DNA of 64,000 nucleotides, taken from the NCBI GenBank assembly GCA_964242415.1, contig CAXTAT010000004.1, positions 216,217 through 280,216 on the forward strand, read 5' to 3'. This document shows positions 34,481 to 51,665 of the stretch, piece by piece. The notes below the pieces were generated by a model. It did not search any database, was not told the DNA's origin, and saw only the letters and a program-made list of their open reading frames with translations. Both the position numbers and the translations under genes were made by a program. How positions within the stretch are numbered: position 1 is the first letter of the stretch; each line of letters begins with the position of its first letter. This stretch comes from DASWOJ01 sp964242415. GTDB taxonomy: Bacteria; Pseudomonadota; Alphaproteobacteria; Acetobacterales; Acetobacteraceae.

Positions 34481-36271
34481 TCAATGGTTGTTCCGGGACT
34501 CGCCGCGTTCCTCGATGATGTCCAGGTATAGCGTCGCCGGCTCCAGGCACGCCCCGGTCGAGTGCTGGCCGACCATGCTGCGGCTGATCTCCTCCCAAGG
34601 CGTCTTGTTTTGCGGCACCGGCCGCACCCAGGCGCCGCGCCGCGCCTCCAGCTCGCCCGGCGGCAGCAGCACGTCCACCTTGCGGCTGTTCAGGTCGATG
34701 CGCACGCGGTCCCCGGTGTGCAGCAGCGCCAGGCCGCCGCCGACCGCCGCCTCGGGCGAGATGTTCAGGATGCTCGGGCTGCCGCTGGTGCCGGACTGGC
34801 GGCCGTCGCCCATGGTCGGCAGCGTGTGGATGCCGGCCTTCAGCAGCTTGGCGGGGGGCTGCATGTTCACCACCTCGGCGCCGCCGGGGTAGCCGACGGG
34901 GCCGCAGTTGCGGATCACCAGGATGCTGTGCGCGTCTACGCCGAGGTCGGGGTCCTCAATGCGGGCATGGTAGTCCTCGGGGCCTTCGAACACGACGGCC
35001 TGGCCCTCGAACACGTTGGGCTGCTCGGGGTCGGACAGGAAGCGGTCGCGGAACTCGGGGTCGATCACGCTTAGCTTCATCACCGCCGCGTCGAACAGGT
35101 TGCCGGACAGCACGGCGAACCCGGCGCTCTCCTTCAGGGGGTGCGCGTAGGGTCGAATCACCTCGTGGTCCACGGCGGGCTTCTTGGCCAGGTTTTCGCC
35201 CAGCGTGCGCCCGGTGCAGGTCATCACGTCGGGTTGCAGCTTGCCGGCGTCCAGCAGTTCCCGCATCACCGCCGGCACGCCGCCGGCCCGGAAGAAGCCT
35301 TCTCCCAACACGCGCCCTGCGGGCTGCACGTCGGCCAGCAGGGGGATGTCCTGGCCCAGGCGCTGCCAGTCGTCCAAGGTGTGCTCCACGCCCATGTGCC
35401 GGGCGATGGCGATCATGCTGATCGGGCAGTTGCTGCTGGCGCCCAGGGCGGCGGCAGCGACGACGGCGTTCTCGAACGCGGGCTTGGTCATGATGTCGGA
35501 GGGGCGCAGGTTCTCATGCACCATGCCGACGATGCGGCGGCCGGTCTCGTAGGCCATCCAGCCGCGCTCCTTGTGCGGGCCGGGGATGGCGGCGCAGCCG
35601 GGCAGCGACATGCCCAGCGCCTCGGCCAGGCTGTTCATGCTGAGCGCGGTGCCCATGGTGTTGCAGTGTCCGACCGACCCGGCCGAGGCCGCCACCATGT
35701 CGATGAACTCCTCGTAGTTGATCCGCTCCTCGGCCAGCATCTTCCGCGCCTCCCAGACGATGGTGCCGGACCCGGCGAGCCGCCCGCCATACCAGCCGTC
35801 CAGCATGGGTCCGCCGGACAGCACGATGGACGGGATGTTGACCGTGGCCGCGCCCATCAGGCAGGCAGGGGTGGTCTTGTCGCAGCCGGTGGTCAGCACG
35901 ACGCCGTCGATGGGGTAGCCGTGCAGCACCTCGACCAGGCTGAGGTAGGCGAGATTGCGGTCTAGCGCCGCGGTGGGGCGCTTGCCGGTTTCCTGGATGG
36001 GGTGGATCGGGAACTCCAGCGGCACGCCGCCGGCGTCGCGGATGCCGTCGCGGACGCGGCTGGCGAGGTCCACGAGATGCCGGTTGCAGGGGGATAGGTC
36101 GGAGCCGGTCTGGGCGATGCCGATGATGGGGCGGCCGGACTGCAGTTCCCCCCGGGTCAGGCCGAAGTTGAGGTAGCGCTCAAGGTAGAGCGCGGTCATG
36201 CCGGGGTCGGCAGGGTCGTCGAACCAGCGGCGGCTGCGGAGCCGGCGGCTGGGGGCGGAGGCGTCGGGCAT
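34481..36271 (-). CDS. IlvD/Edd-family sugar-acid dehydratase (xylonate/arabinonate type)
   Basis: This is a 596-residue Fe-S dehydratase. Cluster and metal motifs are DLSPCNRH, LTTGCDKTTPA and GHCNTMGTALSMNS. The N-terminal pattern (RSRRWFDDP, MTALYLERYLNFG, RPIIGIAQTGSD) and the overall length closely follow Caulobacter XylD and Azospirillum L-arabonate dehydratase rather than IlvD or Edd. It dehydrates an aldonic acid to a 2-keto-3-deoxy acid. It precedes the SDR and FAH genes on the same strand, separated by 201 bp with repeat copy 5. It has an AGGAACC ribosome site. Pentonate is the most likely substrate. Confidence 0.92.
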   Translation of the reverse strand: MPDASAPSRRLRSRRWFDDPADPGMTALYLERYLNFGLTRGELQSGRPIIGIAQTGSDLSPCNRHLVDLASRVRDGIRDAGGVPLEFPIHPIQETGKRPTAALDRNLAYLSLVEVLHGYPIDGVVLTTGCDKTTPACLMGAATVNIPSIVLSGGPMLDGWYGGRLAGSGTIVWEARKMLAEERINYEEFIDMVAASAGSVGHCNTMGTALSMNSLAEALGMSLPGCAAIPGPHKERGWMAYETGRRIVGMVHENLRPSDIMTKPAFENAVVAAAALGASSNCPISMIAIARHMGVEHTLDDWQRLGQDIPLLADVQPAGRVLGEGFFRAGGVPAVMRELLDAGKLQPDVMTCTGRTLGENLAKKPAVDHEVIRPYAHPLKESAGFAVLSGNLFDAAVMKLSVIDPEFRDRFLSDPEQPNVFEGQAVVFEGPEDYHARIEDPDLGVDAHSILVIRNCGPVGYPGGAEVVNMQPPAKLLKAGIHTLPTMGDGRQSGTSGSPSILNISPEAAVGGGLALLHTGDRVRIDLNSRKVDVLLPPGELEARRGAWVRPVPQNKTPWEEISRSMVGQHSTGACLEPATLYLDIIEERGESRNNH

Positions 36272-36439
36272 TGGGGCGGTTCCTGATGGTCTTGCTTGAG
36301 GTGACGGTGGGCGGGCCTCTGGGAGGTGTCAACACAGGTAGGTGCGGCGGCGCGCATTTCGACGCCTTATCGGGGGATGTCCGGCGCAGGTCAGTCAGCC
36401 AGGCGGCGGCTGGGCAAGTGTGCATCGGGCAGGGAAGTG

Positions 36440-36458
36440 GTATATCTTTGTGATATAC
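36440..36458. promoter_or_regulatory. Palindromic operator before vapBC
   Basis: GTATATC and GATATAC form a perfect 7-bp inverted repeat separated by TTTGT, starting 36 bp before the vapB ATG. It is a distinctly AT-rich island in GC-rich DNA and overlaps any likely -10 region. This is the typical arrangement for VapB/VapBC autorepression, though binding is inferred. Confidence 0.7.
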
Positions 36459-36475
36459 TGCGGGGGTTGTTGGCG

Positions 36476-36718
36476 ATGGGGACTGCCAAGGTGTTCTGGT
36501 CTGGACGCTCGCAGGCGGTGCGGCTACCCAAGGCATTCCGGTTCGAGGGGAACGAGGTTCACATTCGCCGGCACGGGAATGCAGTGATCCTAGAGCCAGT
36601 AGCGCATGACTGGGCCTGGCTCGACGTGCTGGTCGGTCTGCTGGATGCTGACTTCACCCTGGCGGTTGACGAGCCGCTTCCGGAGCAGGAGCGGCCGGAG
36701 CTTGGCTTCTTCGGGTGA
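36476..36718 (+). CDS. vapB: VapB-type antitoxin (AbrB/SpoVT DNA-binding fold)
   Basis: This is an 80-residue protein. The N-terminal swapped-hairpin DNA-binding motif is clear (AKVFWSGRSQAVRLPKAFRF, then EVHIRRHGNAVILEP). The acidic, Trp- and Phe-containing C-terminus is expected to wrap and block the toxin. The start at 36476 gives the standard VapB N-terminus. Its stop overlaps the GTG start of vapC. Confidence 0.92.
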   Translation: MGTAKVFWSGRSQAVRLPKAFRFEGNEVHIRRHGNAVILEPVAHDWAWLDVLVGLLDADFTLAVDEPLPEQERPELGFFG

Positions 36719-37107
36719 GGTTCCTGCTCGACACCAGTGCAGTGATCGGCCTGCTGGCCGGGAACGCGGGTATGCTGGCGGGCGTACGCCGGCACACCCC
36801 CCAGGACTTTGGCATTCCGGCCGTGGCAGCGCACGAGCTGTTCTATGGCGCCTATCGGAGCGCCAGGCAGGCGCACAACTTGGCGCTGATCGACAGGCTG
36901 TTGCTGGAGGTGCTGGAATTCGACAAGGAGGACGCGCGGCAGGCTGGCGAGGTCAGGGCGGCGCTGGCTGCGGCTGGGACGCCGATCTGCCCCTACGATG
37001 TGCTGATCGCCGGGCAGGCCCTGGCGCGCAGGCTGGTGCTGGTCACGCACAACGTCGGCGAGTTCACGCGCGTGGGCGGCCTGCAGGTTGAGAACTGGCA
37101 AAGCTGA
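36715..37107 (+). CDS. vapC: VapC-type PIN-domain ribonuclease toxin
   Basis: This is a 130-residue PIN-domain protein starting with GTG at 36715 that overlaps the antitoxin stop. Acidic site residues include D6 (LLDTSAVIG), E41 (AHELFYGA) and D95 (PYDVLIAGQAL). The end motif VTHNVGEFTRV-GGLQVENW is the usual VapC finish. It cleaves RNA when free of VapB. The gene is complete and appears functional. Confidence 0.93.
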   Translation: MRFLLDTSAVIGLLAGNAGMLAGVRRHTPQDFGIPAVAAHELFYGAYRSARQAHNLALIDRLLLEVLEFDKEDARQAGEVRAALAAAGTPICPYDVLIAGQALARRLVLVTHNVGEFTRVGGLQVENWQS

Positions 37108-37157
37108 ATGGATGGCCGGCCCACGCCGGGGCGGGCGACGGTTAGCATCGGGCGGCG

Positions 37158-38162
37158 TTAGTACATCGCCGGCGTGATGACATTCTGCGGCTGGTTGGTC
37201 ATCAGCACCGCGCGCATCGTCTCGGCCGACTTCACCCGTATGTCCCAGTGCGCTTCCGGCGTCAGGTAGGCGGAGTGCGGGGTGATAATTAGCCGGCCCT
37301 CCAGCCAAGGCTCGCGCGCACGGTAGGCGCGCACCAATTCCGGCACGGGATCGACGGGCGGCTCCACCGGCAGCACGTCCAGCCCGGCGCCGGCGATCCG
37401 GTCCTCGCGTAGCGCCGCCGCCAGCGCGTCCACGTCCAGGATCGGGCCGCGGGCGGTGTTGACCACGACGGCGCCGGGCGGCAGCAGCGCCAGCTCCGCC
37501 GCGCCGACCAGCCTGGTGGTCGATGGCGTCAGCGGCGTGTGGATGGATAGCACGTCGGCATAGCGCACCAGGTCCGGCAGCGTCGCGGCCCGGGCCACGC
37601 CGACGGCCAGCTCCGCCCCATTTGGCAGGAACGGGTCGAACATCATGACGCGGAAGCCGAGCGCCTTGGCCCGCAGCGCCACCGCCGTGCCGATGCGGCC
37701 CATGCCGATGATACCGAACCCCTGCGTGCCGCTGCGGCGCAACAGCGGGTGATCGGCCCCGTGCCAGGACGCCGGCGGATCGGCCCGCTGCCGGTCATGG
37801 TGCAGCAGCAGGCCGCGGCGTAGCGCCATCACCAGGGCGATGGCGTGGTCGGCGACCTCGGTGGTGCCATAATCCGGAACGTTGCAGACCATCACCCCGC
37901 GCGCGGCGGCGGCAGTGCGGTCGAGGCGGTCATAGCCGACGCCCATGCGGACGATGGCGCGCAGCCGGGGGAAGCGGGCCAGGTCGGCGGCGGTCACGTG
38001 ATGGCGGAAGATCATCAGCCCGTCGGTGGCGGCGCAGTCGGCGTCGGACAGCTCGGCCAAGGCCTTGGTGTCGCGGCGCAGGATCGTGGCGCCGGGACCG
38101 AAGATGCGGCGTTCCTCGGCGTCGTCGGGATACATGGCTTCCGGGTATAGGATCGTGGTCAT
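37158..38162 (-). CDS. D-isomer-specific 2-hydroxyacid dehydrogenase (C-terminal-binding-protein-like)
   Basis: This is a 334-residue NAD-dependent dehydrogenase. The Rossmann motif is FGIIGMGRIGTAVALRAKALGF. The substrate Arg lies in VVNTARGPILD, the catalytic Glu region in VLPVEPPVD, and the catalytic His in ITPHSAYLT. It interconverts a 2-keto acid and a D-2-hydroxy acid. It is divergent from a ThDP-dependent enzyme gene across 116 bp, so they could be co-regulated and act on related 2-keto acids. Confidence 0.92.
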   Translation of the reverse strand: MTTILYPEAMYPDDAEERRIFGPGATILRRDTKALAELSDADCAATDGLMIFRHHVTAADLARFPRLRAIVRMGVGYDRLDRTAAAARGVMVCNVPDYGTTEVADHAIALVMALRRGLLLHHDRQRADPPASWHGADHPLLRRSGTQGFGIIGMGRIGTAVALRAKALGFRVMMFDPFLPNGAELAVGVARAATLPDLVRYADVLSIHTPLTPSTTRLVGAAELALLPPGAVVVNTARGPILDVDALAAALREDRIAGAGLDVLPVEPPVDPVPELVRAYRAREPWLEGRLIITPHSAYLTPEAHWDIRVKSAETMRAVLMTNQPQNVITPAMY

Positions 38163-38278
38163 CGTCGCGGCGTCCCCTCGTTCCGCCGATGGGTAGGCCG
38201 CGCCGCCGCACCCGGCAAGCCGTTGTCAGCTCCCGGCGCGGCAGGCATCGTGCGGGCGACTGGATCGGAGAGACGGCC

Positions 38279-39817
38279 ATGAACGGCGCTGAAAGCCTGG
38301 TGCACACCCTGCTGGCCTGCGGCGTGGACACCTGTTTCGCCAATCCCGGCACGAGCGAGATGCATTTCGTCGCGGCGCTGGACCGCATCCCCGGGATGCG
38401 CTGCGTGCTGGGCCTGTTCGAGGGCGTGGTGACCGGCGCCGCCGACGGCTACGCCCGGATGCAGGACCGCCCGGCGGCGACGCTGCTGCATTGCGGGCCG
38501 GGCCTGGCGAACGGGCTGGCCAACCTGCACAACGCCCGCCGGGGCCGCTCGCCGATCGTGAACCTGGTGGGCGACCAGGCGACCTACCACCGCGCCCTGG
38601 ATGCGCCGCTCACGGCGGACACCGAGGGGTTCGCCCGCGGCGTGTCGGCCTGGGTGCGGACCGCGGCCCATGCGGCGGAGGTCGGGACGGATTGCGCCAG
38701 CGCCGTGCAGGCGGCCCGGTCGGCGCCGGGCGGCGTTGCGACGCTGATCCTGCCGTCCGATGTCTGCTGGGATGACGGCGGCGTGGTCGGCGCGCCATTG
38801 CCGGTGCCGACGGCGGCGCACGCCTCCCCCGACGCCGTTCTCGGCGCCGTGCAGGCGCTGCGGTCCGGCGAGCCTACGATGCTGCTGCTGTCCGGGCCGG
38901 CGTTGCGGGCCGGGCCGCTGGCGGTCGCGGCCGGCATCCTGGCCGCGACCGGCGCGCGGATGCTGGCGCAGACCAGCAACGGGCGGATCGAGCGTGGCGC
39001 CGGGCGCACCCCGATCGACCGCGTGCCGTATCCCGTCGATCAGGCCGTCGCCGCGCTGGCCGGCCTGCGCCACCTGATCCTGGTCGGCGCCACCGCGCCG
39101 GTCGGCTTCTTCGCCTACCCCGGCAAGCCCGGCCGCATGTACCCCGCCGACTGCCAGGTGCATGTGCTAGCCCGGCCCGAGCAGGACGGCCCCGACGCCC
39201 TGGCCCGGGTCGCCGAGGCCCTCGGCGCACAAACGGCGGCAGCCCCCGCCGCCCCGTCCCGCTCGGAGCCGCCGCGCGGCGCCATCACGCCCGAGGCGTT
39301 CGCCCAGGCCCTGACGGCGCTGCTGCCAGATGACGCCGTGATCGTTGACGAGAGCCTGACCTTTGGCCGTGCGGTGTTCGAGCCTACCCACGGCGCGGCG
39401 GCACACACCTGGCTGCAGTTGACCGGCGGCGCCATCGGCGATGGCATCCCCATGGCGACCGGCGCCGCCATCGGTGCCCCGGGCCGCCGGGTGGTATCGC
39501 TGCAGGCGGACGGCTCGGCCATGTACACCGTGCAGGGCCTGTGGACCCAGGCGCGGGAGCGGCTGGACGTGACGACGGTGATCCTGTCCAACCGCAAGTA
39601 CGCGATCCTGCTGGGCGAGTACCGCGGCGTCGGCGCCAACCCTGGCCGCACCGCGATGGACATGCTGGACCTGGGCAACCCCGACCTGGACTGGGTTCAA
39701 CTGTCCCGCGGCATGGGGGTGGAGGCCGCCCGCGCCGAGACGATGGAGGCGTTCAACAGCCTGTTCGCCCAGGCCAACGCGCGGCCGGGGCCGTTCGTGA
39801 TCGAGCTGGTGATTTAG
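38279..39817 (+). CDS. Thiamine-diphosphate-dependent enzyme, acetolactate-synthase-large-subunit-like
   Basis: This is a 512-residue protein with three ThDP-enzyme domains. The N-terminal Pyr domain has the catalytic Glu in LGLFEGVVTGAADGYARM and a CGPGLANGLAN loop. The middle domain is degenerate. The C-terminal PP domain has LQADGSAMYTVQGLW and the ThDP/Mg motif GDG-like ADGSA-N-x(~25)-NRKYAIL. It lacks an ilvN regulatory-subunit neighbour and is shorter than IlvB (~570 aa). A 2-keto-acid decarboxylase of the benzoylformate-decarboxylase type is therefore as likely as a true acetolactate synthase. The start at 38279 is the first ATG before the conserved GAESLVHTLLACGV. Confidence 0.85.
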   Translation: MNGAESLVHTLLACGVDTCFANPGTSEMHFVAALDRIPGMRCVLGLFEGVVTGAADGYARMQDRPAATLLHCGPGLANGLANLHNARRGRSPIVNLVGDQATYHRALDAPLTADTEGFARGVSAWVRTAAHAAEVGTDCASAVQAARSAPGGVATLILPSDVCWDDGGVVGAPLPVPTAAHASPDAVLGAVQALRSGEPTMLLLSGPALRAGPLAVAAGILAATGARMLAQTSNGRIERGAGRTPIDRVPYPVDQAVAALAGLRHLILVGATAPVGFFAYPGKPGRMYPADCQVHVLARPEQDGPDALARVAEALGAQTAAAPAAPSRSEPPRGAITPEAFAQALTALLPDDAVIVDESLTFGRAVFEPTHGAAAHTWLQLTGGAIGDGIPMATGAAIGAPGRRVVSLQADGSAMYTVQGLWTQARERLDVTTVILSNRKYAILLGEYRGVGANPGRTAMDMLDLGNPDLDWVQLSRGMGVEAARAETMEAFNSLFAQANARPGPFVIELVI

Positions 39818-40059
39818 TTCTTCTTCTCCTCAGCCTCGCCCTGCGTCAGCGGCGCCTTCGTCGGCGAGCCCTTCTCGGCACCGCCGGCCGGCGTGTGGCT
39901 GTAGTCCAGGTAGCCCAGGCGCATGGCATTGAACGGGTTGCCGGCGACGATGGTGGCGCCGATGATGCCGATCAGCAGCGACACGCCGATGGCGATCGCA
40001 GTCGGGTTGAACGGAACCTGCTTCGGCTTCGGCGTCATCGTGGGCTTCATGGCCATCAT
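39814..40059 (-). CDS. Small single-pass membrane protein of unknown function
   Basis: This is an 81-residue product with one transmembrane helix (AIAIGVSLLIGIIGATIVAG), a basic Pro/Lys-rich N-terminus and an acidic tail ending GEAEEKKN. Start codons at 40059, 40056 and 40047 are all possible. It converges with, and overlaps by 4 bp, the ThDP enzyme gene. I do not recognise the family. Confidence 0.6.
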   Translation of the reverse strand: MMAMKPTMTPKPKQVPFNPTAIAIGVSLLIGIIGATIVAGNPFNAMRLGYLDYSHTPAGGAEKGSPTKAPLTQGEAEEKKN

Positions 40060-40252
40060 GGCTGCTCCTGAGGTGTGCCGGATGCTATAGCCCGCCAGCG
40101 TGTCCCCGCGAAAGGCCAGGGGTAAAACTGCTGGACGCGGCGCAACCTTTCCGCTATACGCCCGCCCTCACTCAGGAACGCGGGAGATCGTGGGCTGCCC
40201 CAAGGCGGCCCGATCACTATGACCGCGGTCCCCAAGCCACAGGGGTCCCGAC

Positions 40253-40687
<435 letters not shown>

Positions 40688-40690
40688 CCC

Positions 40691-41383
40691 ATGGCACACG
40701 ACAAGCGCCTGAAGGCCGGATACGAGACGTTCGACCGCACCAAGTCCTACCCGCTGGCCGACGCGATCAAGCTCGCCAAGGGCAACGCCAGCGCCAAGTT
40801 CGATGAGACCATCGAGCTGAGCATGAACCTGGGCATCGACCCGCGCCATGCCGACCAGATGGTGCGTGGGCTGCTGAGCCTGCCAAACGGCACGGGCAAG
40901 ACACTGCGCGTGGCGGTGTTCGCCCGCAACGTCAAGGCGCAGGAGGCGCTGGACGCCGGCGCCGACATCGTGGGCGCCGAGGACCTGGCCGAGAAGGTGC
41001 AGGGCGGCGAGTTCGCCTTCGACCGCTGCATCGCCACGCCCGACATGATGGCGCTGGTGGGCCGGCTGGGCAAGATCCTCGGCCCGCGCGGGCTGATGCC
41101 GAACCCGAAGCTCGGCACCGTCACGATGGACGTGCGCGGCGCGGTGACGGCGGCGAAGTCCGGCCAGGTGGAGTTTCGTGCCGAGAAGGCGGGCATCGTC
41201 CACGCCGGCATCGGCAAGGCCAGCTTCGACGAGGAGAAGCTGCTCGGCAACATCCGCGCCTTCGTGGACGCGATCCAGAAGGCCAAGCCGACCGGTGCAA
41301 AGGGCACCTACCTGAAGAAGGCGTCGCTGAGCAGCACGATGGGGCCGGGCATCCGCCTGGACGTAGCGACGCTCGGCGGCTGA
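40691..41383 (+). CDS. rplA: 50S ribosomal protein L1
   Basis: This is a 230-residue L1-stalk protein, also the translational autoregulator of the L11-L1 unit in other bacteria. Typical segments are [35 protein letters not shown] and the signature [16 protein letters not shown]. It starts 3 bp after the rplK stop. Confidence 0.98.
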   Translation: MAHDKRLKAGYETFDRTKSYPLADAIKLAKGNASAKFDETIELSMNLGIDPRHADQMVRGLLSLPNGTGKTLRVAVFARNVKAQEALDAGADIVGAEDLAEKVQGGEFAFDRCIATPDMMALVGRLGKILGPRGLMPNPKLGTVTMDVRGAVTAAKSGQVEFRAEKAGIVHAGIGKASFDEEKLLGNIRAFVDAIQKAKPTGAKGTYLKKASLSSTMGPGIRLDVATLGG

Positions 41384-41694
41384 TTGGGAATTCGCCCGTC
41401 CCATAGGGGGCGGGTGGCTAGGGACGGTGCAAGCCGTCCCGAACCTGTCCGAAACCGCACGTCCCCCCTCGGGGGGTTAATGGGTCCAGGCCCGCGCGCG
41501 GTAGACGGGGAAGCCGAGATGATCCGGGTGCGGCGCAAGCCCCACTCGGCGCCCTGGCGGTTCCGGCTACAGGTCCCACGGCACGTCCGCGTGCACGGGG
41601 TTCCGGACAGGCGCGGCGTGGCCATTCGGCCATGCCGAGGGCAACCCGGCTGCAGCGCGGTCCAAACGCGCCGCGGCCACTAGGAGTACCGGAC
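41384..41694 (+). promoter_or_regulatory. Structured leader upstream of rplJ (L10-leader-like region)
   Basis: The 311-bp gap between rplA and rplJ has no gene but several hairpins: CCCGTCCC/GGGGCGGG at 41395-41414, GGGACGG/CCGTCCC around TGCAAG at 41421-41440, and CCCCCC/GGGGGG followed by TTAA at 41463-41478. In many bacteria the rplJ leader RNA binds L10(L12)4 to repress its own translation. The position and structure fit that role; the third hairpin could attenuate transcription. The kink-turn of the Rfam L10 leader cannot be confirmed by eye. Confidence 0.6.
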
Positions 41695-42243
41695 GTGGAC
41701 CGTACGGAGAAGCGAGAATTCGTTTCCGAGCTGGGTCAGGTGTTCGCAGCGACATCAATGGTCGTGGTCACCCAGAACAAGGGCATGACCGTGGCCGAGG
41801 TGTCGGGACTGCGCCGCCAGATGCGGGCCTCGGGATCGACCTATAAGGTCGCGAAGAACCGGCTGGCCTTGCTCGCCCTGGAGGGGACCCGGTTCGAGGG
41901 CATCAAACCAATGCTGAAGGGCGTGACCGCGCTTGCGTGGTCCAACGACCCCGTGGCCGTGGCCAAGGCTGCCATCGACTACGCCAAGACCAATGACAAG
42001 TTCGTCGTCATCGGCGGCGCCCTTGGCACCCAGACGCTCAATGCGGATGGGATCAAGGCGCTGGCCGACCTGCCGTCGCTCGACATGCTGCGCGCCCGTA
42101 TCGTGGGGATGATCCAGACCCCCGCCACACGGATCGCAGGCGTGCTGCAGGCGCCGGCTGGACAGCTTGCCCGGGTCTTCGGGGCCTATGCCAAGAAGGA
42201 CGAGGCTGAAGCAGGAGCCGAAGTGGAGACAGAGGCGGCCTGA
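41695..42243 (+). CDS. rplJ: 50S ribosomal protein L10
   Basis: This is a 182-residue stalk base protein. It starts [13 protein letters not shown] and contains [22 protein letters not shown], with the L7/L12-binding helix near the C-terminus. The start is a GTG at 41695, placed by the TAGGAG ribosome site 8 bp before it. A GTG start on a highly expressed ribosomal gene fits extra translational control through the leader. The C-terminus is acidic ([13 protein letters not shown]). Confidence 0.96.
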   Translation: MDRTEKREFVSELGQVFAATSMVVVTQNKGMTVAEVSGLRRQMRASGSTYKVAKNRLALLALEGTRFEGIKPMLKGVTALAWSNDPVAVAKAAIDYAKTNDKFVVIGGALGTQTLNADGIKALADLPSLDMLRARIVGMIQTPATRIAGVLQAPAGQLARVFGAYAKKDEAEAGAEVETEAA

Positions 42244-42265
42244 CCGCACCTGTCTTGATTTAGCC

Positions 42266-42299
42266 GCAAGCCCGGCAACCGTTTCGGCACCGGGCTTGC
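42266..42299 (+). terminator. Hairpin between rplJ and rplL (attenuator or processing site)
   Basis: GCAAGCCCGG pairs perfectly with CCGGGCTTGC around a 14-base loop. It lies 23 bp after the rplJ stop and 37 bp before rplL. No T-run follows, so it is more likely an RNA-stability or processing element than a full terminator. It could help set the excess of L7/L12 over L10. Confidence 0.6.
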
Positions 42300-42336
42300 A
42301 TAGAACCAACCAAGGGTTAAGTAAGGGACTACCAAA

Positions 42337-42714
42337 ATGGCTGATATGACGAGACTGGTTGAGGAGTTGTCGGCTCTGACGGTGCTTGAGGCGGCGGAGC
42401 TGTCCAAGATGCTTGAAGAGAAGTGGGGCGTTTCCGCCGCGGCGCCTGCCGCCGCAGCAGCGCCCTCCGGCCCGGCGGCCCCCGCCGCAGTGGTTGAGGA
42501 GCAGACGGAGTTCACGGTCATCCTGGCAAAGGTCGGCGATAAGAAGATCAACGTTATTAAGGAAGTCCGCACCATCACCGGCCTGGGCCTGAAGGAAGCC
42601 AAGGACCTGGTGGAGGCGGCGCCGAAGGCCGTGAAGGAAGGTGTGAACAAGGATGAGGCCGCGAAGCTGAAGAAGCAGCTTGAGGAGCAGGGCGCCGCTG
42701 TCGAGATCAAGTAG
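42337..42714 (+). CDS. rplL: 50S ribosomal protein L7/L12
   Basis: This is a 125-residue stalk protein. It has the N-terminal dimerisation helix ([21 protein letters not shown]), an Ala/Pro-rich hinge, and the factor-binding domain with [21 protein letters not shown]. It is present in four or more copies per ribosome. Confidence 0.98.
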   Translation: MADMTRLVEELSALTVLEAAELSKMLEEKWGVSAAAPAAAAAPSGPAAPAAVVEEQTEFTVILAKVGDKKINVIKEVRTITGLGLKEAKDLVEAAPKAVKEGVNKDEAAKLKKQLEEQGAAVEIK

Positions 42715-42729
42715 CGCATCGGGTCTGGC

Positions 42730-42745
42730 CGCCCCCACGGGGGCG
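42730..42745 (+). terminator. GC hairpin between rplL and rpoB
   Basis: CGCCCCC and GGGGGCG are separated by only two bases, so the real loop is larger by one pair. It follows the rplL stop by 15 bp and has no U-tract. In other bacteria an attenuator at this point lowers rpoBC transcription relative to the ribosomal genes. A similar role is plausible here. Confidence 0.45.
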
Positions 42746-42931
42746 CCGGACGATTGAGCGGGAAGCGGGCGGGAACCATGCCAGGTTGCCGCCCGCTGAC
42801 CTGTTGCCAGACGGCAAGCGTCCTGCATGCAGGTGTACGCTGGGAATAAGCGGCCCGGGTCAGGGCTGCGGACGTGCCGTGCGGTTGGGCGCCACCATCG
42901 GGCGCGCAGAATTCCAAGTCAAGGACGGGCA

Positions 42932-47104
<4,173 letters not shown>

Positions 47105-47174
47105 CGCTGACGACTAAATCCCGCATCACACGGCGGCCGGGGCATCCCGGCCGCCGCATTGGGGCATTTGACGC

Positions 47175-51383
<4,209 letters not shown>

Positions 51384-51392
51384 CGGGCAAGA

Positions 51393-51426
51393 CCGGAGGC
51401 GGCGTTTGATGCAGCGCTGCCTCCGG
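51393..51426 (+). terminator. Terminator-like hairpin after rpoC
   Basis: CCGGAGGC pairs with GCCTCCGG, and GCG/CGC can extend the stem inward. GTTGCATTTCTCTT follows, giving a weak T-rich tail. It begins 10 bp after the rpoC stop and probably ends or reduces the rpoBC transcript before the str genes. Confidence 0.7.
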
Positions 51427-51665
51427 GTTGCATTTCTCTTCTATACTTGACTAACCCCAGGGGTGGACGTAGGTAACGCCCCCTAGACCATACCCGGCCT
51501 TGCCGGGCTGGCCACTACCAATGGCAAGTTCATGGTGCCGCCCCCAGGGGCCAAGGCCATGTGCAGCACGACTTGCGCGGATGGTTCGCTCCATTCCGCG
51601 CGGGTTTGTTTGGCAGGTGGCAGCCCGGTCCACCGGGGCCGACATTCGAGGATCGGAAGCAACGT
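51427..51665 (+). promoter_or_regulatory. Leader/promoter region of the str-S10-spc genes
   Basis: This 239-bp stretch has no credible gene. It begins with the most AT-rich bases of the area (TTGCATTTCTCTTCTATACT), a likely promoter. It then has a small hairpin CCCGGC/GCCGGG at 51493-51507. The distance from a promoter near 51430 to rpsL suggests a long 5' leader. Confidence 0.45.

Noticed and set aside
38279..39817. Gene symbol ilvB for the ThDP enzyme
   Set aside because: Too short, with no ilvN or ilvC neighbour; decarboxylase-type function is equally possible.
40060..40252. tRNA-Trp or small RNA upstream of rplK
   Set aside because: No cloverleaf, T-loop sequence or acceptor stem could be found in this spacer.
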